Assembly (NCBI GenBank): GCA_037962975.1
Contig: CM075673.1
Coordinates: forward strand, 159,112,667 to 159,176,666
Length of the DNA stretch: 64,000 nt
Reading direction: 5' to 3'
DNA from: Clitoria ternatea
Taxonomy: Eukaryota > Streptophyta > Magnoliopsida > Fabales > Fabaceae
Positions 48,773-61,337 of the stretch are shown piece by piece (the first letter of the stretch is position 1; each line of letters starts with the position of its first letter). The position numbers and the translations under genes were made by a program. The notes beneath the pieces were generated by a model. That model had not been told where the DNA came from, ran no database searches, and saw only the letters and a list, made by a program, of their open reading frames with translations.

Positions 48773-49032
48773 TGTTAATGTATATTAATGTAATTTATTA
48801 CCTGTTTTAATAGGTTTATAACTGTATATATCCTAGCTGTTAGGAAATCAGAAATCTCCTATAATCCCTCCCCCTTTCCTTGTATAACTCCTGTAATCTC
48901 TCATCTCCTTGTAAAGCATATTTCTTGCTGTCTATTTAAGAAAGAAAAGCTGCAGAAGGCTGTTAAGGAATTCCAAAAACAAAAGCTCTTGTCTTATTTT
49001 AATATGTTTTCTGGTCTCTTGATATTTTGACA
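48773..49032 (+). repeat. 5' LTR of the Copia element
   Basis: 260 bp repeat; a TATA-like CTATTTAAGAAAG (48938-48950) marks the probable promoter. Nearly identical to the 3' LTR. Confidence 0.95.
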
Positions 49033-49244
49033 TGGTATCAAAGCCACAACTCTGAACCATGGTCAACTCTTGTGTTCTGGTCCATAGAAACGTTCTTCTT
49101 GTCTTGTGATCTTGTGGGTGTCTTCGTGATTTGCAATCAGGTTTTGTTTCAAGTCTGAGCTCTCTGTTTATGCATTTTCCTAGGTTTCTGGTTTTGTTGT
49201 TGTGTTCTGTCTTTACTTCAATTGTTGACCCTTATTACTCCATC

Positions 49245-52200
49245 ATGTCTTATGATAAGTCTGATTCCTTTCTTGTTCGGTTTAATGGAAAAAATTATTC
49301 TGCTTGGGAGTTTCAATTCAAATTATTTGTCAAAGGAAAAGATTTATGGGGTCATATTGATGGAAAAAAAACAGCACCTACAAGTCCAGAGGATTTGGCA
49401 AAATGGGAAGTCAAAGATTCCCAAATCATGACCTGGATACTTAGCTCAGTTGAGGCTCATTTTATTCTTAATCTGAGGCCTTATAAAACTGCTAAGGAAA
49501 TGTGGGATTATTTGAAAAAGGTTTATAATCAAGATAACACAGCTAGGAGGTTTCAATTGGAGTATGAGATGGCTAATTTCGCACAAGGGAGTCTCTCAAT
49601 TGAGGAATATTTTTCTGGTTTTCAAACTCTTTGGACTGAATATTCAAACATTATTTATGCTGATATCTCAGACGAAGGCCTCTCTGCTGTCCAAAAAGTG
49701 CACGAGACCAGCAAGAGAGACCAATTTTTGATGAAGCTGCGATCTGACTTTGAAGTCACTCGTTCTAATCTGATGAACCGCAACCCAGTACCAGCTTTGG
49801 ATGCTTGCTTGAGTGAACTTCTTCGAGAGGAACAACGCTTAGCAACTCAAGCAGCCATGGAACACAAAACCAATACTGGTACTTCTGTTAATGTGGCCTA
49901 TGCAGCACAAGGAAGGAATAAGAGCAGAGATATGCGTTCTGTCCAATGCTACAGTTGTAAAGGATTTGGTCATATTGCAAAGGATTGCCAACAAAAATTC
50001 TGTAACTACTGTAAGCAGCGAGGGCATATCATCACAGCTTGTCCGATTCGACCTGAAAGGAAACAAGGAACCGCTTATCATGCCTCTGTTGGTGCCTCTA
50101 GTTCTACTGCATTGCCTGCTTCAAATTCTGTTCCTACGTCTCCTGCAAACACACTTACTCCTGAAATGGTACAACAGATGATTCTTTCTGCCTTTTCTGC
50201 CTTTGGGCTCTCAGGTAATCCTAATCTTTCTTCTAAACCTTGGTACCTTGATTTTAGAGCTTCTAACCATATGACCAATTCGTCTGTGTCTCTTTCCAAT
50301 GTGCAAAATTATAATGGAAATCAGAAAATTCACACAGCTGATGGCAACTCTTTGCCTATCAGTGCTATTGGTGATATTTCCCCTTCCTTGACTAATGTTT
50401 TTATGTCTCCCAGTCTTTCCACAAATCTTATTTCTATTGGCCAATTGGTTGATCATGATTATAATGTCCAATTTTCTCATTCTGGTTGTACTGTGCAGGA
50501 TCAAGTGTCCGGGAAGATAATCCTGAAGGGACCTAAAGTGGGACGACTCTTTCCGCTACACTTGCCTTCTTCCATAATCTGTCCTACTTTTCCTTTACTT
50601 TCTCTCGTTTGTATTGATGATAGACAAATAAATAAAATGTGGCATAATCGTTTAGGGCACCCAAATTCCCATGTGCTTAGTACCTTGGTAAAATCTGGTT
50701 CATTGGGCAATAAAGATTTTTCTGTTCCTTTTGATTGTACTACATGAAAACTTGGCAAAAGTAAACTTTTACCCTTTCCAAATAATGCATCTCGTGCAAC
50801 CCATTGTTTTGACATTATTCATAGTGATGTTTGGGGGATTTCACCTGTTGTTTCTCATGCAGGTTATAAGTATTTTGTTACTTTCATAGATGACTATAGT
50901 CGTTTTACTTGGGTATACTTTCTTCGTCTAAGGCAGAAGTTTTCTCTGTTTTTCAACATTTTGTCGCACTTCTTAAGACTCAATTCTCTGCCCACATAAA
51001 AATCTTAAGATCTGATTCTGGAGGAGAATATATGTCTAATGAATTTCAAAGTTTTCTTCAAAATAAAGGGATCATATCTCAGCGTTCTTGTCCATCCACA
51101 CCACAACAAAATGGTGTTGCCGAAAGAAAGAATCGTCACCTTCTCGATGTAGTAAGAACACTTTTGCTTGAATCATCTGTTCTTCCTCGTTTTTGGTGTG
51201 AAGCACTTTCTACTGCTGTACATTTGATAAATCGGTTGCCTTCTCCTACATTACAAAATGATTCTCCTTTTCTAAAGTTGTTTGGGCATCCTCCTTCATA
51301 CTCTGATCTTCGTACCTTTGGTTGTGTTTGTTTTGTGCATCTTCCTGCTCATGAACGTAACAAATTTACTGCCCAATCTGTTAAGTGTGCTTTTCTAGGA
51401 TATGCTATTACTCAAAAAGGGTATGTTTGTTATGATCCACAGTCCCGTCGTATTAGAATTTCCAGGAATATGGTTTTCTTTGAAAATCAATATTTCTTTC
51501 CATCGTTTATTGAACCACCATCTTCCTCTTTATCTCTTATGACACATTTTTCAGATTCTTCAACAGTTGTGGAACGGTTCAAGCCTGGTTTTGTGTATGA
51601 AAGACGTCGTCAAAATGATCCAGGTTCTCTTCATGATTCTGCCCCGGCACTAGATCCTGTCGCTCCTGTCATACCTCTTCGCCGGTCCACTCGACCGACT
51701 AAACCCCCTGATTGGTATGGTTTCTATACACCTGTATCTCTATCAGCTACTTTGTCTTCTATTTGCATTCCCTCTTGTTACACACAGGCTATGGAACATG
51801 AATGTTGGAGACAAGCAATGCAAGAAGAACTACAAGCACTTCAAGAGAATCACACTTGGGACATTGTCTCTTGTCCTCCTACGGTCAAACCTATTGGAAG
51901 TAAATGGGTTTTCTCTATAAAGCTCCGTTCTGATGGCTCTTTGGACCGCTACAAAGCTCGATTAGTAGCCCTTGGTAATAAACAGGAATATGGGGTTGAT
52001 TATGAGGAGACATTTGCTCCTGTTGCCAAGATGACTACAGTTCGGACTATCCTAGCCATTGCTGCTTCTAAATCTTGGTCGTTGCATCAAATGGATGTGA
52101 AGAATGCTTTTCTTCACGGTGATCTCAAAGAAGAAATCTACATGAAGCTTCCCTCTGGTATGACTACTTCCTCTCCTAATGATGTTTGTAAGCTAAGACG

Positions 52201-53302
52201 TTCTCTGTATGGGCTTAAACAGGCTCCTCGGGCTTGGTTTGAGAAGTTTCGTACTACGCTTCTTAATTTCTCCTTCATACAAAGTCCATATGATTATTCT
52301 CTCTTCTTCCACAAGTCACCCATGGGTATAGTTCTCATCTTGGTTTATATGGATGATCTAATCATCACGGGAACTGATGATGGATTGATTACTAAGCTTC
52401 AAGCAGTGCTACATGCAACATTCCGCATGAAAGATCTTGGACAACTCACATATTTTTTAGGCCTGGAGGTACATCATCGATCCAACGGCATATTTTTAAA
52501 CCAGCATAAGTACATTCAAGATTTGATCACTTTGGCTGGTTTAGAAGGAACTACTTCAGTTGATACTCCTATGGAAGTCAATGTCAAATACAGGAAAGAT
52601 GAAGGGGATCTTTTGGCTGATCCAACTCTCTATCGGCGTTTGGTAGGAAGTCTTATCTACCTAACGGCAACAAGACCTGACATTTCATATGCAGTTCACC
52701 AAGTCAGCCAGTTTATGTCTTCTCCTCGGCATCTTCATTTTGCTGTTGTTCGTCGCATTATCCGCTATCTCATAGGGTCCCCTACACGTGGGTTATTCTT
52801 TCCTCAAGGCTCACCTTTACAACTTATGGCATATAGCGATGCCGATTGGGCAGGGTGTCCAGATACCCGTCGGTCTACTACAGGTTGGTGTATGTTTCTC
52901 GGTGGTGCCCTTATTTCTTGGAAATGTAAGAAGCAGGATCGTGTTTCTAAATCTTCTACTGAGGCTGAATATCGTTCAATGTCTTCTGCCTGTTCTGAAA
53001 TTGTGTGGTTACGCAGTCTTTTAGAGGAGCTTGGATTTTCTCAGCCTAACTCTACCCCTCTTCATGCTGATAATACAAGTGCTATTCAGATTGCTGCAAA
53101 TCCCGTGTTTCACGAACGTACCAAGCATATTGAGGTTGATTGTCATTATATCAGGGACGCCTTGACCAGTAAAGTCATCTCTCTTCCTTACATCTCCACA
53201 GATCTTCAAGTGGCTGATATCTTTACCAAAGCTATGACTAGACAGCGCCATCAGTTTCTTGTTGGCAAATTGTTGCTGGTTGACTTACCAGCATCAATTT
53301 GA
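49245..53302 (+). pseudogene. Copia gag-pol, interrupted by a stop and a frameshift
   Basis: Gag probably starts at the ATG at 49245. It has the UBN2-type core (NYSAWEFQFKLFVKGKDLW) and two CCHC zinc knuckles (from 49947 and 50001). The protease site reads WYLDFRASNHMT where D-S-G-A is expected, so two catalytic-loop residues are altered (codons at 50253-50258). The integrase zinc-binding HNRLGHP region is followed by an in-frame TGA (50745-50747) at a position usually Cys. A 1 nt loss near 50925-50929 then shifts the frame inside the integrase core. The second frame (to 53302) carries DSGGEY and STPQQNGVAERKNR of integrase, the reverse transcriptase motif YMDD (52346-52357) and RNase H words DADWAG, STEAEYRS and HADNTSAIQIA. 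The protein cannot be made intact, so any movement would need another element's proteins. Confidence 0.94.
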
Positions 53303-53309
53303 GGGGGGA

Positions 53310-53569
53310 TGTTAATGTATATTAATGTAATTTATTACCTGTTTTAATAGGTTTATAACTGTATATATCCTAGCTGTTAGGAAATCAGAAATCTCCTATA
53401 ATCCCTCCCCCTTTCCTTGTATAACTCCTGTAATCTCTCATCTCCTTGTAAAGCATATTTCTTGCTGTCTATTTAAGAAAGAAAGGCTGCAGAAGGCTGT
53501 TAAGGAATTCCAAAAACAAAAGCTCTTGTCTTATTTTAATATGTTTTCTGGTCTCTTGATATTTTGACA
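53310..53569 (+). repeat. 3' LTR of the Copia element
   Basis: 260 bp repeat preceded by the polypurine tract and followed by the TTGCC duplication; one visible substitution relative to the 5' LTR. Confidence 0.95.
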
Positions 53570-53681
53570 TTGCCTTCTATGACTTACTGCTACAACCCCA
53601 CAAGTATGTGTTATCAAACCATAACGTGATGTACTATAAAATCTTAAAAATGGATTTAGCAAGAGAAAAGATAAACCAAAC

Positions 53682-53691
53682 TCCCCCCCCC

Positions 53692-53728
<37 letters not shown>
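53682..53728. repeat. Compound C-run, (CA)n, (TA)n microsatellite
   Basis: A poly-C run grades into CA and then TA dinucleotides just downstream of the Copia element. Confidence 0.92.
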
Positions 53729-55158
53729 GGGCTTGACACGAACCCCAAAAGTATGCTTTGAAGTATCACCATTTTGGTCACACCGTACCTGACTAGCATT
53801 AGACTACATCTTTATCAGCCTCACCGGAGTGAGACTTCATAAAATGCCTACACAGGTCTCATCCCCTCGTATAACTCTATGCCAAATATCCCTGATCGAA
53901 ATCAACATGGAAATCCGTGTGTCTCTACCGGTGTAGCTGATGACCGAAGTCAAAGGATTACCATGAGTGAGTACATGGCATACAAGCTCTAATGTTAAGA
54001 ACATCTGCAAGCGTGACAGTTTTACCTAATTTGTAGAGTCCTATTGACATATACCATGTAGGATGTTTTAACCGTCACTTCCTGTAAATACATCTCATTT
54101 ACACCTCAAAGGTAAGATTACTACGTTCATTAATCACATGCTTTATGCTCCAATATTAAGTATCCAGACTGACTTATGTCGGTGTGATGACTGAAGAAGG
54201 CACCTAGACACTGATCCCTTGGATCCGTCACACGACATCAACCTAGACAGGAAAGGACTATAACACAACGAAGAAATGAGCTGACATCGTAACTGGAGCC
54301 CTGTCCCATGTACCAGATAGAGATAGAACATATGTGTGTGTGTGACTTTTAAGGGTTGTACTTATATTGAAGTAAGTTACCCTTAATTTTTACACTATCA
54401 ATATCTTTATGTTGAATATGATTTTTATCCATTAATCTATTGATATACATGAATGGACAATTACACACACATACACTGAATAATAAGAGAAATAGAAAAG
54501 AAAGAAAGATATAGACGAGGTAAGTGACATATGACAACGTGTGACCATGCATTCCATTTTCTATGTAGGCCATTTAAGAGAAGGGAACTAATGTGACATT
54601 GACAACAAAGATGATTTTAAGATGTTTAAATAATGTAGGGATTAAAACCAAACAAAAAACTTGAGGACTTAAACCAAACAGACAAAAAAAACATAGAAGA
54701 GCTTTGACATTTGGGAACACACTTTCTTTCTCGGTGATGGTCCAAGAAAGAGGATAAGAGTAGGGAGGAAGAAGAGAGAAAGGAGGAGGGGTAGAGACGG
54801 AGAAAGAGGATAAAAGAGAATGAGAAAAAAACCTAAAATGATGATAAGTGACATGTGACATGGGTAAACATTTACAATGCATACCATTTTCCCTATAGGC
54901 ATTTAACAAAAGGAAACCAATGAGACATTAATGGCATAGATGCTTTTCATACATTTAACTAACACGGATCAATTCTAGACAAAAACAAACTTATGGACTT
55001 AAACCAAACATACAAGAAAATATAGAACCAAAAACTTAATTAAACTTTTGTTTTTATTTTGATAGTTTTTTATGTAAGAATGAAGCATATTTTAATTCAA
55101 CCATGTAATCAGTTATACTCATTTTTCTCTTACTTTTTTTTCTATAACTCTTACAAAG
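53729..55158. other. Intergenic sequence with a diverged direct repeat
   Basis: About 54545-54700 and 54875-55030 are imperfect direct copies sharing GCATNCCATTTTC, GGCATTTAA, GACATT and GGACTTAAACCAAACA words in order. Between them is a GA-rich stretch (54745-54830). No TIR domain coding sequence for the adjacent resistance-gene relic was found here. Confidence 0.5.
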
Positions 55159-57486
55159 GAATGAAGCTGAACAAGTGAGGAACATTTTTCAATATATGTT
55201 GGCAAAATTTGGTGACTTATTTTTGTCAGTTGCCAAATTTCTAGTTGGATTAGAATCCCGAACAGAAAAAGTGATTAACTTCATTTAATAGCTATCAAGC
55301 AAAGGCCGCACCATAGGGATTTGGGCAATGGGAGGATCAGGTAAAATAACTATAGCTAAAGATATCTACAATTACATTCATCGGAAATTTAAGAGTAGAA
55401 GTTTCATTGAAAATATTAGAGAAGTTTGTGAAAAAGATAGCAAAGGACATATTCATTTACAAGAACATCTTCTTTTAGATGTCATGAAAACAAAGGTGAA
55501 GATATATAGCAGTGGAATGAGGACAAGTATGATTGAGAAAAAGCGTTGTAGGATAAGGACACTCATTGTACTTAATGATGTAACTAAATCTGAGCAATTA
55601 AATCTCTTATGTGGAAAGCTGAATTGGATAGGTTTTGGAACTGTATTAATGTTACAACTAGAGATCAAGTACAAGAGAAATTAAGAGTAAGCTTTGATGG
55701 TTTACAAGATCAAATGGAAAAGGATATATTTCTTGACATATGTTGCTTCTTTATTGATAAAGACAGAGATAATGTACAGGGATATTAAGTGGTTGTGGAC
55801 CACATGCTGGTATTGGAATAACAGTCCTTATAGCAAGGAGCCTAATAAAGGTTGAAAAAAGAAGAAGCTTGAAGTGCATGATTTCCTATGCAATATGGGA
55901 AGAGAAATTGTTCATCAAGGTTCACCAAATAAACCTAAGTTGCATAGCCGATTATGGGTTCAAGAGGTATTTTTTGAATTTGAAACTTTTGGTCATCTTA
56001 CTCCATTTTATTTTTATCATAAAATTATTTGTTCTGAATGATATTTGTTCTTTATATAACTTTTGGCTAAAGGATGTGCATGAAATTAATAATTAGATGA
56101 GTATTGTCTTGTGATGCAAACTAGATATATGCTTAGGGTATAGCTTTACATATTTCTTATTTACTTTTCTAGTTTGAAAATGATAAAGAATTTCCTTAAA
56201 TCTAATTAATTTTTAATGTTTTTTTATAGGGAACAGCAACTATTGAAGGATTGGCTTTGAAGTTACAAAGACCTAGTACAATTTGCTTAAGCACAGTAGC
56301 ATTTAATAAAACGAATAGGCCAAGACTTTTGCAACTTGATCATGTACAACTTGATGGAAATTATGAATATCTTCACAAACACCTAAGATGGGTTTGTTGG
56401 CAAGGGTTTCCTTTAAAAGAAATACCTGACAAATTTTTATCAAGGAAATGTAGTTGCAAATTGCAATTGACTTTAAACATAGTAATCTTAAGCTAATTTG
56501 AAAGAAGGCTAAGGTATGTAATTTACCTCAATGTTTCTTTAATGGAAAATAATGATTCCGTCCATCATTTGCTCATCTAAATTTTCTTTTCCAAACTCTT
56601 GCAGTTCCTAGGGAGACTGAAATTTCTAAATCTTAGTCATTTAAGGTACTTGACAAACACCCATGATTTTTCATATTTACCAAATCTTGAAGATCTCATT
56701 CTAAAAGATTGTCCAAGATTGTGCATGATTCACCAATCCATTGGAGATCTCTGCAATCTTCTTCTAATAAATTTGAAGGACTGTATAAACCTTAGCAATC
56801 TTCCAATGAGTATCTATAAGATGAAATCCGTGTTGTTCAAAGATTGACAAGTTGGAAGAAGACATAGTGGAGATGGAATCCTTGACAACTCCAATTGCAA
56901 ATAATACAGCTATAAAACAAGTTCCATTATCTATAATGAAATCAAAAAGCATTGGATACATATATCTTTGTGGATATGAAGGATTTGCTCGTGATATATT
57001 TCCTTCTGTCATTTGGTCTTGGATGTCACCATTAGTGAATCCCTTATCATGTATTCACTCATCTGGCGATATCTCACCGTCCTTAGTTTCCATGGATGTG
57101 CATATGTTCAATTTGAGTGATCTAGCACCAATGCTTTACATCCTTTCAAAATTTCGAAGTTTTCTTGTGCAGTGTGATACAGAGATTCAACTATCAAAAG
57201 AATTAAGAACACTTATCAATGGCTTACATGCTGCAAACTTTTCTGATTTGGCAATAACATCATATACATCACAAATCCCAAAGCATTCATTGAGGTGTGA
57301 ATTAATTGGCATGGGAAGTTACCAAGATGTCTTCAATACTCTAAACAAAAGCATTTTGGAGGTTCCTTCTTTATGTCTCTACATTCTTACTGTGCTATTC
57401 ATTTGAAGTGTTAATTAAGGGAACATGAAATAATGTTGGTGAACATAAAGAAAAATTAATGTTTTCCTATTCTAGAATGGAATCTT

Positions 57487-57537
<51 letters not shown>

Positions 57538-58462
57538 CATCATCATCTAAAAATATCATTTTTCAACATTTAACAAGCCAACTTGTTAGATTCAAATTAA
57601 GCATTAGGAAATTAATTTCAATTTTGTTCTGTCTAGGCTTTTGTTCTTTCTAAGTTTGCTTCACATATGCCATAGCACATTTATTGAAAATATATAATTT
57701 AAAATAGATTGAAATACCTGTTAGAAAAAAAAATCATTCTAATGTTTTGTTGTTGATGGATATGTCATAAACTATTAATTGTATTTGTTTCAAATAACTA
57801 CTATAACTATATTTTAAGTATTCAATAAATTGTTATGATCATAAAAATCTTCATTTTGGAATAAATGATAGTATGGTAGTGGGACTAGAGACTGAAGTAG
57901 TCCTTTTGAATAGCATAATTGCATCATTGACTAAGCTTTTTGGTTCTTGGCATAGGGATTGAAAAGCAATGAATTTTCTGATGTTTTTCTCCCAGATGAT
58001 ACCCATTCAAGTGAAGGAAATTCAGTGTTTTTCACAATGCCAGATGATACTAATTGTTGCATGAAGGGAATGACTTGCTGTGTTGTTTGTTTCTCAACGA
58101 TTGAAAATATGGTAACCGAATGCCTTATTACTGTTTTGTTGGTTAACTACAAGTGCACATTCCAAATATACAAGCGAGACGCAATAATTTCCTTTAATAA
58201 TGAAGATTGGATGGATTTAACATTAAATCTAAGACCTTGCGACAATGTGGAAATTTTTATAGTTTTTGGACATGAGTTGACTATTAAGAAGACTGTTGTA
58301 TATCTAATATATGATCAGTCAAATGCTTTAAAAATGGAGCCAGTGATTATATACCCATCATATGATATGACAATGGAACCATCACCTGAAGTAAATGTGC
58401 AACAATCACCTAATGTGTTGATGGATCAATCTCCAAAAAATAAATATGCAACCATTGTCTAA
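55159..58462 (+). pseudogene. TIR-NB-LRR resistance gene relic (TIR part not found)
   Basis: An acceptor (TTACAAAG) opens an NB-ARC exon reading NEAEQVRNIF and LVGLESRTEKV. Two stops (TAATAG, near 55288) follow. The P-loop reads AMGGSGKITIAK where GK(T/S)T is usual, and the kinase-2 motif reads TLIVLNDVT where LDD is usual. Further on are FDGLQDQMEKDIFLDICCFF and a frameshifted VHDFL..NMGREIV, the MHD region. After an intron, an LRR-type exon (about 56230-56496) reads LRWVCWQGFPLKEIPDKFL, then LKFLNLSHLRYL and LPNLEDLILKDCPRL (56599-56847). A frameshift follows, then EEDIVEMESLTTPIANNTA (56852-57406). The last piece (57957-58462) is the post-LRR domain (FQIYKRDAIISFNNEDW). The family encodes intracellular immune receptors; this copy cannot encode one. 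Confidence 0.88.
57492..57533. repeat. (TA)n microsatellite in the resistance-gene relic
   Basis: A long TA run in what corresponds to the intron before the post-LRR exon. Confidence 0.92.
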
Positions 58463-58949
58463 TGTGAAAATGGGGCCATCATTTGAATGAATGTCACCTT
58501 TCACTTAATGTGACAATGCCATCATCACCTGAAGAAGTTAAGTTGCAGCCATGCCCTAAAGTTAAATTGTTTTGCTGCCTCCCTGATTCAAACAGAGAAA
58601 GCCAAAAGCAAACTAGAATAGCATTATCTATGTCTCCATACATGTAAACAGTGTCTGGTTCTGTCAACATATTCCAGCAACTGAATGGTGCAGTGACAAT
58701 GAAATCAAATACGGATAATAAACCTCATAACTTCTTGATGCAAGTGAAAAAGAATGTTCCATTTGTGTGGAAGAGGCATCTAGATATTGTAATAATAAAA
58801 CAAACTAAAGAGTGAAATGATTCTTTATTATATAAAAATTAAGTTAGAACAATGTAGAAACGCTATTAATTCTGAAGTTAAACATCCATAATAGCATAAC
58901 ACTACAATTATATCCTACCTTAAATGAAAGAATATTTTTCAAAGTCTAA
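58463..58949. other. 3' flank of the NB-LRR relic and the SEC15B gene
   Basis: Plus-strand coding-like words of the relic continue out of frame to about 58815. The SEC15B 3' UTR probably occupies the right part, on the opposite strand. No further gene is supported. Confidence 0.5.
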
Positions 58950-61316
58950 TCAATTGAAATCCTTAAGCCTCCTTTTGAGCACATCCATTGATTTCTTTTT
59001 AGCAGTTTGCTTTGTGTTTTTATTAGAAAGGCTGCCGAAGATCCCATCCGGAGAATCCTTAAATTTATCACAAATGCTAGCTACCTTCTTATAATCCAAA
59101 GCATAGTAATTTTTCTCCCTTATAACAGGATTCATGAAGTTCTCAGGTTGGCTACTTGATAGAAGGTTGACTAATTGTCGAGCTTCTATCATATAGCTCT
59201 TAAAACTTTGCTTGTAAATTTCAGCCAAGCCAGAAGAATGAAACCTCTCATCGGCAAAACTCTCTAACAACTTAAGATCAGTGTTGATATTCATCACTGA
59301 AACTGCATTAAACCTTTTGACAATATCACTGAGGAAAGCAGCCACAATTATGTTTGAAATATGCTCCAATGCACTAGTTCCAACCTTGTACATAGCATCT
59401 ACAGGTAAAATCTGCTGTGCTGTGGACATAAGTGAATCAAGGTAAAGGATCACCTCATTTATGTAGTCATTTCCATTTGGCTTTGCCTCCTCTGAAGTCC
59501 AGTTGATACTTTCTGTGAGATTCATATACTCATCTAATTTTGTGTTCACCAAACCCAGCAAGGTAATATATGCTGCATCCCTTGACGTTTGTAGTAACGC
59601 CTTTGCGGTTAACGGGGCTTGAGGCTTCACAACTGATCGGATAGGGATTCCACATAGTTGGCCAGCATGTCGAAGGAAAAAATCACAAGCTCTTTCAAAG
59701 ACAGATATGTTTGCAGCAAGCTGCATGGCTCGAGACACACTGATATTTCCACTATTGATTGTATCAAGTAATGTTTCATTTAGTACTTCAATTAGGAACT
59801 TGTCCAAATACTTCCTCATAACATCAAAGAAATTGGTACACACACCATAAGACAAGTAATCCACAGAGCCTTTGATGAAGGATCTAACAATGCGACACGC
59901 CTCAGGCACCATGGAGGAGAATGGTGCAACATATGGAAAAGCAGGCATAATGTCTGAAGTTTGTAAATTAAATGACAGGACGTTATTCTCATAATCAATA
60001 TCCTTTTTTATCACCATCTGCTCATACGAGTCATTGCCTATAACATCAACAGTTTGTCGCCGACATTCTTCCACAAGAAGCCTATGGTATTTCTCACAGT
60101 TGTTATCAAGCACTTCAAGAAGTGGACCAATGTCATAACCATATTGTCTAAGAGCAGTCCCAAGAAGTGTGACATAATCCTTAACTAGGAGAAGATGTGT
60201 GGCAGAGTTCATTCGGGAGAATTGCAAATTTAACATAGCTGTTAGTTTAGCTATAGCAGTCTCCCACATAGTTTCAACTTGATCAGGTACTAGGAGCCCA
60301 TCACCAGTCCTCAGGACCCTATCCTCCACTATGAAGTACCCTGCAATCTGAGCCAAAAATGTCTGATGTGTTTCAACAAAAGATTGTGCTGAAGACATCT
60401 CCAGGTCTGAATTCAATTGTAACAATCTGTTCTTATAGTAATATTCATGAAACTGCTTTAGGATCCCCAAGCAACTATGAATGTGACAAGCACGATAAAG
60501 AGGCGTGAGATCAAACTTCAAGGCAGAATCATCATCAACTTCTTCAGCAACCAAATTATAAGCTTCATCATCTACTCCTGAAATATTTTGTTCCTCTGCC
60601 TTTCTCTGCTTTTCAAACATCTCTTCATCCTTCTGTCGAAGCGAAGCAGCACGACCAATTGCTGTTTGCCCAATTAATTTGCAAGAGCTCCGAATGTGGA
60701 CCATCCATTCATTAACTTGACTGCATACTTTCTTCTCAATGTGTATTTTGATAGAAGGAATTGTTTTCTCAATCACAATTTTGAGAGCCTTGGCAGGAAT
60801 ATTCTCCATGTAAGTCTTCTCAAGCAAATCCACAGTTTTGAGTGCAGGATAAAATTGGCCCTCAGAAATGTTATTGTTGCACTTGACACAAAGCTCCAAA
60901 ACCCTCATACAGTTCTTTGACATTTTGATAGCTTCAGTGACATTCTTCTTAACAGTATAAGATTCAAGAAGCTCCTCAAGCTTGACAAGAAGGGTGCTGC
61001 CAACCTGCTGCAACTTAAAATTGTCACTTTGAAGTTCACTCTTGAGCTCCTCGGCATCAACTAACACGCCACGAAGTTCATCAACGGCAAGGATGAATTC
61101 CTCATAGTGAGTCTTGCACATCTCCTCAATCTCAGCTTCCTTTTTCCTCACCACGTGATTCAGTTGGCGTAGCAGCCCATCGGGGCGCCCCATTTCGAAG
61201 GCGTGCCGGACAAGAGGACTAATGTCATCTCCATTGGCAACCAAAGTAGCTAGAACTAAGTCCTCTCCTTCATCACCATGATCCACAACAGCTCTCCTTT
61301 TTGGTTTGAAATCCAT
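58950..61316 (-). CDS. SEC15B: Exocyst complex component SEC15B
   Basis: A single uninterrupted coding exon of 788 residues, close to the usual length of plant SEC15. It starts at the ATG at 61314-61316 (MDFKPKRRAVVDHGDEGEDL). The N-terminal part is predominantly helical and charged (LRQLNHVVRKKEAEIEEM), matching the Sec15/Exoc6 N-terminal helical bundle. The middle contains LYRACHIHSCLGILKQFHEY and AQSFVETHQTFLAQIAGYF. The C-terminal half carries the Sec15 domain (PYVAPFSSMVPEACRIVRSF, INEVILYLDSLMSTAQQIL). SEC15 is a subunit of the octameric exocyst, which tethers secretory vesicles at the plasma membrane and bridges Rab GTPases to SEC10. No stop, frameshift or missing block is seen. Intron-free coding regions are usual for plant SEC15 genes. 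Confidence 0.97.
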   Translation of the reverse strand: MDFKPKRRAVVDHGDEGEDLVLATLVANGDDISPLVRHAFEMGRPDGLLRQLNHVVRKKEAEIEEMCKTHYEEFILAVDELRGVLVDAEELKSELQSDNFKLQQVGSTLLVKLEELLESYTVKKNVTEAIKMSKNCMRVLELCVKCNNNISEGQFYPALKTVDLLEKTYMENIPAKALKIVIEKTIPSIKIHIEKKVCSQVNEWMVHIRSSCKLIGQTAIGRAASLRQKDEEMFEKQRKAEEQNISGVDDEAYNLVAEEVDDDSALKFDLTPLYRACHIHSCLGILKQFHEYYYKNRLLQLNSDLEMSSAQSFVETHQTFLAQIAGYFIVEDRVLRTGDGLLVPDQVETMWETAIAKLTAMLNLQFSRMNSATHLLLVKDYVTLLGTALRQYGYDIGPLLEVLDNNCEKYHRLLVEECRRQTVDVIGNDSYEQMVIKKDIDYENNVLSFNLQTSDIMPAFPYVAPFSSMVPEACRIVRSFIKGSVDYLSYGVCTNFFDVMRKYLDKFLIEVLNETLLDTINSGNISVSRAMQLAANISVFERACDFFLRHAGQLCGIPIRSVVKPQAPLTAKALLQTSRDAAYITLLGLVNTKLDEYMNLTESINWTSEEAKPNGNDYINEVILYLDSLMSTAQQILPVDAMYKVGTSALEHISNIIVAAFLSDIVKRFNAVSVMNINTDLKLLESFADERFHSSGLAEIYKQSFKSYMIEARQLVNLLSSSQPENFMNPVIREKNYYALDYKKVASICDKFKDSPDGIFGSLSNKNTKQTAKKKSMDVLKRRLKDFN

Positions 61317-61337
61317 TGTCACTTAGATCCAAGGAAT

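Larger units (their letters stand above)
48768..53574 (+). mobile_element. Full-length Copia retrotransposon, recent insertion
   Basis: The element is 4797 bp (48773-53569), flanked by the perfect target duplication TTGCC (48768-48772 and 53570-53574). The LTRs are 48773-49032 and 53310-53569, each 260 bp, starting TGTTAATG and ending TTTTGACA. I see one difference between them (A versus G in AAGAAAGAAA/GGCTGC). The primer binding site TGGTATCAAAGC (49033-49044) and the polypurine tract GAGGGGGGA (53301-53309) are intact. The domain order gag-protease-integrase-reverse transcriptase-RNase H is that of Copia. The polyprotein is broken in two places and its protease motif is altered. Confidence 0.96.

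Noticed and set aside
50909..53302. An independent host gene of 797 codons
   Set aside because: It is the 3' part of the Copia polyprotein (integrase, reverse transcriptase, RNase H) exposed as a separate frame by a 1 nt shift.
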